Source: Dyella tabacisoli
GTDB lineage: Bacteria; Pseudomonadota; Gammaproteobacteria; Xanthomonadales; Rhodanobacteraceae
Assembly (NCBI RefSeq): GCF_003350925.1
Contig: NZ_KZ857179.1
Span: forward strand, 219,073-283,072
Direction: 5' to 3'
DNA length: 64,000 nt
In this document: positions 43,115 through 50,886 of the stretch, piece after piece
Numbering within the stretch: position 1 is the first letter of the stretch
Layout of the letters: each line of letters begins with the position of its first letter
Notes under the pieces: generated by a model
Database searches by the model: none
Seen by the model: only the letters and a program-made list of their open reading frames with translations
Told to the model about the DNA's origin: nothing
Made by a program: the position numbers and the translations under genes

Positions 43115-43920
43115 TGACGGAGTTTGTGCGCGCGCGGTGCGATATGGCCGGGCAAGCGGATTTCCGCAGCCAATGGCAGGTGATCGGAGAAGGCCTGCGG
43201 CAGCACCCAGAGTTTGTCGAGATGAATCGCCGACGAGGCGAGAATGTGATCCAGCGCCCGTCGCGGCTTCCAGCTTGGGAAGGTCAGCGTGGGATGTGCC
43301 GGTGGTTGCAGGGTGGATTTCGCGAACAGATGACGCATTTCGATGCTGTGCGCGTCGGTGTTGAGGTCACCCATCAGCACCGCATGTGGATAGTCCTGCA
43401 GCACTTCGGCGATAAAGGCGAGCTGGCGGGCTCGCGCCGGTGCGCTCAATGACAAGTGGGCGATCATCACGGCCAGCGCTTCGCTTTTCTCACCGAAACG
43501 GGCCAGCATGGCGCCGCGGCCGGGGATCCGGCTGGGTAGCGGGTAATCCAGCACCTCGGTGGGTTCGAGCCGGCTAATCAGGCCATTGGCCGAATGCGCC
43601 AGGCGCGCCATCGGCCGGTTCGGCTGATGGCTCCAGAACGGCATGCCGGAGGTTTCCGCAAGGTAACGGGTTTGATTGAGAAAGCCCGAGCGCAAGCTGC
43701 CGGCATCGGCCTCCTGCAGGCCGATCAGATCGAACTGCGGTAACACTTCAGCCAGCCGGTCGAGATTGTCCAGCTTGTTGCGGCCGGGGAGTACGGCGTT
43801 GATGCTGCGGGTCAGGTATTCGCTATAGCGCTGCACGCTGGCGCCAGCGAGGATATTGCAGCTAAGCAGACGCAAGCGTCGCTCGGGGATAGCCGGTGTG
43901 GCGGGGGCGGAGCGAGTCAT
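43111..43920 (-). CDS. Endonuclease/exonuclease/phosphatase (EEP) family protein
   Basis: 269 residues. Motifs of the Mg2+-dependent EEP fold are present: LSCNILAG (Asn), GLQEAD (metal Glu), MGDLNTD (Asp/Asn), and the final SDHLPLAAE (Asp-His). Substrate could be DNA, RNA or a phospholipid or inositol phosphate. No signal peptide is obvious. It lies in the Xanthomonadales-type block with dsbA and cytochrome c4. Confidence 0.87.
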   Translation of the reverse strand: MTRSAPATPAIPERRLRLLSCNILAGASVQRYSEYLTRSINAVLPGRNKLDNLDRLAEVLPQFDLIGLQEADAGSLRSGFLNQTRYLAETSGMPFWSHQPNRPMARLAHSANGLISRLEPTEVLDYPLPSRIPGRGAMLARFGEKSEALAVMIAHLSLSAPARARQLAFIAEVLQDYPHAVLMGDLNTDAHSIEMRHLFAKSTLQPPAHPTLTFPSWKPRRALDHILASSAIHLDKLWVLPQAFSDHLPLAAEIRLPGHIAPRAHKLRQ

Positions 43921-43995
43921 TTTCGATACGGTAGCGGGGAAGGGGGGCTATCGCTATCGAAAATGGATGCCGGGGTGGCAGGCACTCCCGATAGG

Positions 43996-44022
43996 TAAAG
44001 CCGGCACGGGCGGCCGGCTTTA
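43996..44022. terminator. Bidirectional terminator-like hairpin after dsbA
   Basis: TAAAGCCGGC / GCCGGCTTTA with a 7-nt loop, 12 bp past the stop of the first DsbA gene (reading left). A/T ends on both sides of a GC stem suit termination either way. Confidence 0.7.
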
Positions 44023-44033
44023 CGATAAAGCGC

Positions 44034-44687
44034 TTACTTGCCGCTCAATTCACGCTTGGCCAGCCATTGCGCCAAGGCGGACATCTGGTCCAGTGACTGC
44101 ACGGTTTCGCTGCGGTACTTGCCGTCGACCACGATGGTGGGCGTGCCGGTAATACCCCATTCTTTAATCAGCGCGACATCGCTCTTGATCTGCGCCGTCA
44201 CTTCGTCGGAGCTGGCGACGCGCATGAACTGGGCGCGGTCGGCGCCCTTCTGCGCATAAAAATCGGCCAGCTCGTCCAGGGACGAGAGCGGGTAGTGATC
44301 TTCAAACTTGGCCTTGAACAGCGCCAGGTGGGTTTGCCCGAGCAGGCCCAGTTTCTTCGCGGCGTAGTACGCGCGGGCATACATCGCCCAATCGTCGTTG
44401 AAGGCCGCCGGCAGCATCTTCAGCTCGACACCGCCCGGTAGCTGTTTGCTCATCGCTTCGGCGATGGGTGCGAAGTGCGCGCAATGAATGCAGCCGTAGG
44501 AGAACACCTCGACCACTTCCACTTTGCCGTCCGCGTTGTAGCGGTGAGCCGGGCCGGGCAGCGTCACGTACTCCTTGCTTTCGGTATACGGTGCCTGCGC
44601 GCTGTTATTTGAAGCAGTGCACGCCGTGGTCAGCAGCAAGCCACCAAGCAGGCTGAGCACGCGCAGACGAGCGAAACGCTTGAACAT
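44034..44687 (-). CDS. dsbA: DsbA-type thiol:disulfide oxidoreductase lipoprotein 1
   Basis: 217 residues. Lipobox LTTAC puts the acylated Cys at 23. The thioredoxin-fold domain has active site CIHC (66-69) after VEVFSYGC, the helical insertion typical of DsbA, and the cis-Pro motif GTPT. It introduces disulfide bonds into exported proteins while anchored to a membrane. A DsbB gene is not in the window. The CIHC dipeptide differs from E. coli CPHC, which should alter redox potential. Confidence 0.9.
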   Translation of the reverse strand: MFKRFARLRVLSLLGGLLLTTACTASNNSAQAPYTESKEYVTLPGPAHRYNADGKVEVVEVFSYGCIHCAHFAPIAEAMSKQLPGGVELKMLPAAFNDDWAMYARAYYAAKKLGLLGQTHLALFKAKFEDHYPLSSLDELADFYAQKGADRAQFMRVASSDEVTAQIKSDVALIKEWGITGTPTIVVDGKYRSETVQSLDQMSALAQWLAKRELSGK

Positions 44688-44704
44688 GAATGTCTCTCCG
44701 TGGA

Positions 44705-44722
44705 AGCGGCGCTGGCGCCGCT
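44705..44722 (-). other. Perfect hairpin between the two dsbA genes
   Basis: AGCGGCGC-TG-GCGCCGCT, midway between the second and first DsbA genes on the same strand. Without a T-run it may limit read-through or protect the transcript. Confidence 0.5.
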
Positions 44723-44802
44723 GTGTCGTTCGGGTCGATGGAATCGCTTAAGTCCATGTTTGCACCGGCGCTTCAGCTTGCCGATGCGATATGGCAAAAC
44801 GC

Positions 44803-45708
44803 TTACTTGCCCGCGGCTTCTTTAGCCACCAGCCAATTGGCCAGCTCGATGCTCTGCGTATAGCCACCGGCGCTGCTGACCGTGAAGCGGTATTTGCCGT
44901 TGACCACCAAGGTCGGTGTCTGCTGAATGCCGTAGGCCTTCACCAGTTCGTCGGCGCGCTTCATCTTGGTATTGATGGCGAAAGACTCGGCGACAGCGGC
45001 AAACTCTTTCGGATCGGCGCCGAACTTGGCGTAGACCTTGGCCGCGTCATCGATGGTCGGCAGTGCCGACGCCGGCTTGAGGCTTGTTCCGCCGGGCTTG
45101 AGCGAGGTCAGCTCGCTGGTTTTCCACACCGCGTCGTACATCGCGTCGTTCGCCTTGTCCGCCACGCCGAGCGCCTCGGCGGCGTAATAGGCGCGCTGGA
45201 ACATCGGAAAGTTTTCGGCCGGATTGAACGACACCGGCAAGTACGCCATCACCGCGTCGGCCGGCAGGCTCTTGGCGAGTTGGTCGGCCATCGGGTGGAA
45301 CTGATTGCAGGCCGGGCAGCCGTAGGAAAACACCTCGACCACTTCGATCTTGCTGCCCGAGGTCAGCTTGCGCTGTGCCGGTTCGATCAGGTCGTAGTGC
45401 TTGCCGGCGACCCACTTGCCGTTATCGACGAAGGCGGTTGCCGGCGCGTGCGGTGCTTCGGTCGGAGCTGCGGCAGGCGTTGCAGCGGGCGTTGCGGTTG
45501 GTGGCGTGGCGACCGTGCCGGCAGGCGCAGGCGCCGCAGCCACCGGCGCGGTACTCGCAGCGGCCGGTGCTGCTGGTGCCGCCGCCGCGCTGGCGGCCGG
45601 AGCGGCTGCTGGCTGTGGTGCGGCGCTACTGCCGTTATCACTGCTGTTATTGCTGCAGGCGGCGAGCGCGAGCAGGGCGGCACACAGGAACGGTAGGCGC
45701 TTCAGCAT
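44803..45708 (-). CDS. dsbA: DsbA-type oxidoreductase lipoprotein 2 with Ala/Pro-rich linker
   Basis: 301 residues. Lipobox LAAC (Cys18), then about 70 residues almost entirely Ala, Pro, Thr and Ser, then the DsbA domain with CPAC (131-134), helical insertion and cis-Pro QTPT. The linker would hold the enzyme away from the membrane. It lies 115 bp upstream of the first DsbA gene in the same direction. Pairs of DsbA lipoproteins next to cytochrome c4 are known from Xanthomonadales. Confidence 0.9.
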   Translation of the reverse strand: MLKRLPFLCAALLALAACSNNSSDNGSSAAPQPAAAPAASAAAAPAAPAAASTAPVAAAPAPAGTVATPPTATPAATPAAAPTEAPHAPATAFVDNGKWVAGKHYDLIEPAQRKLTSGSKIEVVEVFSYGCPACNQFHPMADQLAKSLPADAVMAYLPVSFNPAENFPMFQRAYYAAEALGVADKANDAMYDAVWKTSELTSLKPGGTSLKPASALPTIDDAAKVYAKFGADPKEFAAVAESFAINTKMKRADELVKAYGIQQTPTLVVNGKYRFTVSSAGGYTQSIELANWLVAKEAAGK

Positions 45709-45775
45709 GGGATACCTCAGGCAAATGTGCTGGAAAACAGCATGGCTTCAAAAACGGCAAGCCTAAAAGTGATGT

Positions 45776-45794
45776 CGCCGGCACAGGGCCGGCG
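45776..45794 (-). terminator. Terminator-like hairpin after cytochrome c4
   Basis: CGCCGGC / GCCGGCG with a 5-nt loop, 8 bp past the cytochrome stop, followed on the minus strand by ACATCACTTTTAG. A short stem with a modest T-run. Confidence 0.5.
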
Positions 45795-45801
45795 GCATCG
45801 A

Positions 45802-46581
45802 TCAGGGCGTAGCGGGTGCGGCGGCGCCGCTTTCCGCGGCGTGCAGACCCTCGATATAGCTGGCCAATGCGGTGATGTCCTTGGCATCAAGCTTTTGCGC
45901 GATACCCGGCATGATCTTCGCGTGGGCGTCGTCGCCCCAGCTAGTGCCGTCGTGCCAGGCCTTCAGCGTGGCCTCGATGTACTGCGCATGCTGACTGGTG
46001 AGCTGCGGATACATCGCACCCGGATTGCCGCGGCCGTCGATGCTGTGGCAAGCCATGCAGGCCGGGATACCGCGGGTGGGATCGCCCTGGCGGTACAGCG
46101 TCTGGCCATGCTCCACCAGGGCCTCGTCGGCGACGCCGGGCAGCGAGGTCTTGGTGGCAAAGTAAGCGCCGACGTCGTGGACATCCTGCTCGCTCAGCGT
46201 GGCCGACATAGCCATCATGACGGGGTTAGCGCGCTTGCCGCTTTTGAAATCGGCGACCTGGCGCACGATGTACGACTCGTGCTGACCGGCCAACTTCGGG
46301 TACTGCGAATCACTGGAGTTGCCGTCCATGCCGTGGCAGGCGCCACAGGCAGCGGCCTTGCCGGCACCTGCGGCAGCATCGCCAGGCTTCACCGCAGCGG
46401 TGGCCTCGGTGGCGGGAGCAGCCGCATGCTCTGCGGCGCCGGCGGCTGCCGGTGCTGCAGCGCTGGCGGCAGTTGCCGGTTTAGCATCCTGCGCCGTGAC
46501 CACGCTAACGGTTAGCGCGAAGGCGAGGGCTACGGCGTAGCCAAAAACAGCGGGCCGAAAACCGGCGGGCCGAAAACTCAT
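45802..46581 (-). CDS. Cytochrome c4 (diheme)
   Basis: 259 residues. Signal peptide (about 1-30), an Ala/Pro-rich spacer, then two c-type heme domains: CGACH (79-83) and CMACH (175-179). Candidate Met axial ligands are in NPVMMAMS and KIMPGIA. Cytochrome c4 passes electrons to terminal oxidases in the periplasm. The Ala-rich spacer of about 35 residues after the signal is longer than usual. Divergent from engB. Confidence 0.92.
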   Translation of the reverse strand: MSFRPAGFRPAVFGYAVALAFALTVSVVTAQDAKPATAASAAAPAAAGAAEHAAAPATEATAAVKPGDAAAGAGKAAACGACHGMDGNSSDSQYPKLAGQHESYIVRQVADFKSGKRANPVMMAMSATLSEQDVHDVGAYFATKTSLPGVADEALVEHGQTLYRQGDPTRGIPACMACHSIDGRGNPGAMYPQLTSQHAQYIEATLKAWHDGTSWGDDAHAKIMPGIAQKLDAKDITALASYIEGLHAAESGAAAPATP

Positions 46582-46697
46582 ACACTTGTCTCCAGAAATA
46601 CTGCTATGGCTGCACGACGCATCGCGTTGTGATGGTCGTAACTGGCAGAAACCTCGGAATTATCCCCGCGCCACCGTAGCCGGTCAAACCATTATCT

Positions 46698-47333
46698 ATG
46701 TCTGCCAATCCGCTCCAAGGCGCCCAGTTCGTGCTGGCCGCTCACCGAATCAACCAATTACCCGCCGATAGCGGTGCTGAAGTGGCCTTTGCCGGTCGCT
46801 CCAATGCCGGTAAATCCAGTGCCTTGAACGCGCTTACCGGCCATCGTGGGCTGGCGCGTACCTCCAAGACGCCCGGCCGCACGCAGCAAATGGTCGCGTT
46901 CTCGCTGCCGCCGTTGCCGCAAGAGGCGGGCCAGCCGCCCCTCGACGTGCGGCTGATCGACCTTCCCGGCTACGGCTACGCCAAGGTGCCGCCCGAGCTG
47001 CGCGATCACTGGAAACAAGAGATCGACTTGTATCTGCATCAGCGCCGCAGCCTGCGCGGCGTGGTGCTGATCGCCGACATTCGCCATCCGCTGAAAGAAT
47101 TCGACCGGATGATGCTGGATTTCTGCTTCGCCACCCATCTGCCCTGCCAATTGCTGATGACCAAGGCCGACAAACTCTCGCGCGGCCAGGCGACGCAAGC
47201 CTTGCTGGCCATGCGCAAAAGTTTCCCCGAGGGTTTGCCCGCCACCGCGCAAATATTCTCGTCGTCGGCCGGCACCGGCGTGGAGGAAGCGCGCGAGGCG
47301 GTGGTGCGCCTGTTGCGAACGCCGCGCGAATAG
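46698..47333 (+). CDS. engB: Ribosome biogenesis GTPase EngB (YsxC/YihA)
   Basis: 211 residues. G1 GRSNAGKSS (about 33-41), G2 region TSKTPGRTQ, G3 DLPGYGYA and G4 TKAD are all present. EngB is an essential GTPase for assembly of the 50S subunit. Length is normal. Divergent from the cytochrome c4 gene with a 116-bp gap that must hold both promoters. Confidence 0.95.
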   Translation: MSANPLQGAQFVLAAHRINQLPADSGAEVAFAGRSNAGKSSALNALTGHRGLARTSKTPGRTQQMVAFSLPPLPQEAGQPPLDVRLIDLPGYGYAKVPPELRDHWKQEIDLYLHQRRSLRGVVLIADIRHPLKEFDRMMLDFCFATHLPCQLLMTKADKLSRGQATQALLAMRKSFPEGLPATAQIFSSSAGTGVEEAREAVVRLLRTPRE

Positions 47334-47343
47334 GGTTTTACAC

Positions 47344-48537
47344 ATGCATTCCAGACTGCCCGAGCCCAGCGCCGACGAGCGCGCGCATTCCGATCGACTC
47401 TTGCAGCAACTGCGCGAGCAACTGGCTGCGCACGGCCCGATGTCATTCGCGCAATACATGGAGCGTTGCCTGTACACGCCCGGCCTGGGCTATTACAGCG
47501 CAGGCACGACCAAGTTCGGCGAGGCCGGCGATTTCGTCACCGCACCGGAACTCGGCGAGCTGTTTGCGCGCTGCGTGGTTAACGCGGTGCAGCCCGTATT
47601 GGCGACACTCGGCGATGAGGCCGATTTTCTGGAGCTGGGCGGCGGCAGCGGCGTATTCGCCGAAACGGCACTGCGTGCGATGGCCGCGATGGATACGCTG
47701 CCGCGGCATTACTTGATCCTGGAGCCCAGCGCCGACCTGCGCGAACGCCAGCGCGAACGCCTCGCCGCCGCGCTGCCGGCGGAGTTGTACGCACGCGTGC
47801 AATGGCTCGACCGTCCGCCCGAAGCCGACTGGCGCGGTGTGTTGTTCGCCAACGAAGTGATCGACGCGTTGCCGACGACACGCTTTGCGATGCGCGCCGG
47901 CGAGGTCTATGAGGAGCACGTGGCACTGGATGGCGAGGGTCGCCTGGTTCGCGTGGATCGCCCGGCCGACGCGCTGGTCGCTGGCGCCGTGCGCCATGTC
48001 GAGCGCGATCTCGGCAGCGATTTCAGCGAAGGCTATCGCTCCGAGATCCTGCCGCAATTGCCGTATTGGATACAGGCGGTAGCCGGTTCGCTCACAGCGG
48101 GCCTGATGTTGTTCGTCGACTATGGTTACGTGCGCCGCGAGTTCTATCTGCCGGATCGCCGCGACGGCACCTTGATGGCGCACTACCGTCATCGTGCGCA
48201 TAACGATCCGTTGTATCTACCCGGATTGAACGATCTCACCGCGTCGGTGGATTTCACGGCGCTGGCCGAAGCCGGCAATAGCGCGGGCTTTGGTGTCGTA
48301 GCTTATTTGCCGCAGGCGCAGTTCTTGATAGCCGCCGATTTGCAGCAGGCTTTCGAGCAGGCGTATGAGCAGGCGCCCGATGAAGCATCGCGTTATCGCC
48401 TTGCTCAGCAGGTGAAAAGACTCACGTTGCCCGATCAGATGGGGGAGCGCTTTCAGGCGATGTTGTTGGCGCGGGGGTTGAGTGTGGTGCCGTTGGCGGC
48501 GGAGTTGTTTGCCGCCGATCAGGGGGAGCGGCTTTAA
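47344..48537 (+). CDS. SAM-dependent methyltransferase, MidA/NDUFAF7 family
   Basis: 397 residues. DUF185-type methyltransferase: FAQYMERCLYTPGLGYYSAG at the start, SAM-binding ELGGGSG, and VFFANEVIDALP-like segment (here GVLFANEVIDALP). The mitochondrial homologue methylates an Arg of a complex I subunit; the bacterial target is not established. It follows engB by 10 bp and is probably co-transcribed. Confidence 0.9.
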   Translation: MHSRLPEPSADERAHSDRLLQQLREQLAAHGPMSFAQYMERCLYTPGLGYYSAGTTKFGEAGDFVTAPELGELFARCVVNAVQPVLATLGDEADFLELGGGSGVFAETALRAMAAMDTLPRHYLILEPSADLRERQRERLAAALPAELYARVQWLDRPPEADWRGVLFANEVIDALPTTRFAMRAGEVYEEHVALDGEGRLVRVDRPADALVAGAVRHVERDLGSDFSEGYRSEILPQLPYWIQAVAGSLTAGLMLFVDYGYVRREFYLPDRRDGTLMAHYRHRAHNDPLYLPGLNDLTASVDFTALAEAGNSAGFGVVAYLPQAQFLIAADLQQAFEQAYEQAPDEASRYRLAQQVKRLTLPDQMGERFQAMLLARGLSVVPLAAELFAADQGERL

Positions 48538-48545
48538 CGATGTTA

Positions 48546-50780
48546 TTAATGTCGCGTCCGTCGCCATGCGTCGGCCACCATCGCCCACGGATGGAACGTG
48601 AATTGCACGCTATGTTCGCCGGTGGGTACGCAAACGGCGCGGAACATGCCGTTTGCGCGGTGGATGGGCAGCGCTAGGCCATCGGATGTGGCCTCCCAGC
48701 CGGGAAAGTCGAGTTCGCTGAGCACCAGCCAGCCTGGACCTTCGCTGGCATGGGCATGGATCGTAAGCTGAGTCGGCGTGGCGTGACTTTCCAGCAGCCG
48801 AAGGCGATGGCCGCAGTTGACCATGTTCGCTTCGGCCGCCAGGCGATCTTGCTCGTCGCGTGGAGTCAGCCAGATCGTTTCACGGAAATCGGTCGAGGAA
48901 AAATTCTCGGGCGATAACGATGATGCGTCATCCTGCATACGGGCGGTTACTGGCGTCAGTAGGTGCGGATAGGCCCCGGTGTTACGCCATACCTCGACCT
49001 TCGTTGTTGCAAAGCTGAGCTCGTAGCCGCGTGGCGGGGACCATGAAGAAGCGTTCTCCTTCAGGCCCTTGACCAGATACCCGACGCCCAGCAATGCGCT
49101 CAAGTCACTGTCGGGTGCTGGATTGAAGGCGGTATTGGGCCGGGGCAAGCTGCCACTGTCGCGGGCGCCATACCAATGATCGTAGAGGGCGTAACGCAGC
49201 GGGTTATATCCCTGCGTCGATGATAGGCCGCGCAGTACCACCAGATTGTCCCAATACACGCCCGCTTCGACGGTTTCGATGCGTTGTGGGAGCGTGCCTG
49301 GCTCGGATTTCAGTTGCTCCGCCAGACGGTTCACTGCTTCGTCGCGTATGAAGCTGCGTGCTTGGTCGCGACCTTGATTGAAGGTGCCGTTGAGATTGAA
49401 GCAACGATAATCGGCCACCAACAGCGCCAGCAGCCAGAACGTATGGTGGCGCGCTTTGGTAGCGAATCGCCCGACGTGCCATAGCGCGATGCATGCCAAT
49501 ACAAAGGCAAGAATCGTGGGTGATTGCCAGCGCACGCCCACATCGCGCATATGCAGACTGGCCAGCCCCAGCCAGGCGGTGGCAAGGGCCAGCAGCCACA
49601 TCACGTGGCGACGAGAATGCAGATCGAGATGCGAAGCTGCCAATCCTATAAAAACGGCGAATGACAGGTTGAGCAGGTAGGCAGCATCCGAAGGACGTCG
49701 AAACTGCTGGATGCCCGGAAGCCACGAATACAGCCAGCCGTAGAACGGGGTATTCACCCCAAACATATAGAGGCAGGCAAGCAGGGCGACGGCAGCGAAG
49801 AAAAGCAGTTGGCGCCGTTGCTGCGGCTGTTTCCAAGCCAGGCCGAGGCCCATCAGCAGCAGGGTCGGTACAGCGCCAAGATAGAGGTATCCCTCGGCCC
49901 GGCTTGCTGGCCCGTTGTACTGACCACGCAAGGCGTGCCAAACATTGGGATCGAAAAGGCTTAGAAAGACACGGCTATCCAGTGATGTAACCGTTGCCGC
50001 GTCAAGCGGCAGCACGGCGCGATTGGAAACACTTATATAGGCCCAGCTCAGCAGTAGTTGCGGCAAGCCAAGGGCCACGGCAACCAGCAACGCTATCCCC
50101 ATGCCTGCGCACCAACGCCGGCGATCTATTGCGCTGTAGCGGCGCCAATGCGCGATGGTCGCCGCGATGGCATAGATCACCAGCATCAGCACCAGCAAAT
50201 AAGTGAGTTGCACCAGCTGAGTTATCAGCGCGCCAGAGGCTAATCCGAACCATAAACCACTGCGCCAGTTCGGCGATGACATGAAATGCCGTAGAGCGAG
50301 CCATGCGACTGGCGCATAGGCGTAGGCCAGCACGATGGGAGTATGTTCAAGCCGGGCAGCAGCAACCCCGTCCGCCATGAAAACGACAGCGCCGATCAGC
50401 GCACCGAAAGTATTCGCGCCGCTGCGCCGCAGTCCAGCCAGCATGGCTGTCCCGCCCATCAGCAGATGCAGCAATACGCCCCAGGCGAACCAGCTGGCGC
50501 TCGGGTTCGAGCGCAGCAGCATCCAGCCCATCAAGAGCGGGGAGAACAACATGCCTTGCGGATCGGCGATTTGCGGATAACCCGAATAGATATACGGGTT
50601 CCACCACGGGGCAAGCCCATGGCGCAAGGTGTTCGCATTGAAATAGACCGTGGGATAGAACTGGTTGATGGCATCCCATGGCAAGACGCGCAGGCCCAGC
50701 AATACAGGCAGATTCAGCAGTAGCCAAATCAGCAAAAGGGCGCCGAACAAACGCAAAAAGGGGCGTTGCGATAACGGCAT
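48546..50780 (-). CDS. YfhO-like polytopic membrane protein
   Basis: 744 residues. About 12 or 13 helices in the first 480 residues, in GT-C-like arrangement, with an early acidic/aromatic loop (PWDAINQFYPTVYFNANTL), then a soluble periplasmic C-terminal domain (about 500-744). This is the YfhO family layout; in Firmicutes YfhO glycosylates lipoteichoic acid. A role in glycan or lipid modification is inferred. ATG 50780 is chosen because AGGG lies 9 nt upstream. It converges with the methyltransferase gene, 8 bp apart. Confidence 0.8.
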   Translation of the reverse strand: MPLSQRPFLRLFGALLLIWLLLNLPVLLGLRVLPWDAINQFYPTVYFNANTLRHGLAPWWNPYIYSGYPQIADPQGMLFSPLLMGWMLLRSNPSASWFAWGVLLHLLMGGTAMLAGLRRSGANTFGALIGAVVFMADGVAAARLEHTPIVLAYAYAPVAWLALRHFMSSPNWRSGLWFGLASGALITQLVQLTYLLVLMLVIYAIAATIAHWRRYSAIDRRRWCAGMGIALLVAVALGLPQLLLSWAYISVSNRAVLPLDAATVTSLDSRVFLSLFDPNVWHALRGQYNGPASRAEGYLYLGAVPTLLLMGLGLAWKQPQQRRQLLFFAAVALLACLYMFGVNTPFYGWLYSWLPGIQQFRRPSDAAYLLNLSFAVFIGLAASHLDLHSRRHVMWLLALATAWLGLASLHMRDVGVRWQSPTILAFVLACIALWHVGRFATKARHHTFWLLALLVADYRCFNLNGTFNQGRDQARSFIRDEAVNRLAEQLKSEPGTLPQRIETVEAGVYWDNLVVLRGLSSTQGYNPLRYALYDHWYGARDSGSLPRPNTAFNPAPDSDLSALLGVGYLVKGLKENASSWSPPRGYELSFATTKVEVWRNTGAYPHLLTPVTARMQDDASSLSPENFSSTDFRETIWLTPRDEQDRLAAEANMVNCGHRLRLLESHATPTQLTIHAHASEGPGWLVLSELDFPGWEATSDGLALPIHRANGMFRAVCVPTGEHSVQFTFHPWAMVADAWRRTRH

Positions 50781-50854
50781 GTAAATCATCCCTGACGTGA
50801 TGAGGCGTGAGGCAGGGGTTTTACCTTGTGCCAGCAGGGGATCGCAAGCCAATA

Positions 50855-50880
50855 ACCGGCGACGGATGGTCGTCGCCGGT
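50855..50880 (-). terminator. Hairpin after the LTA-synthase-like gene
   Basis: ACCGGCGACG / CGTCGCCGGT with a 6-nt loop, 7 bp past the stop, followed on the minus strand by TTATTGG. A strong 10-bp stem with a weak T-run. Confidence 0.65.
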
Positions 50881-50886
50881 ATGCAA

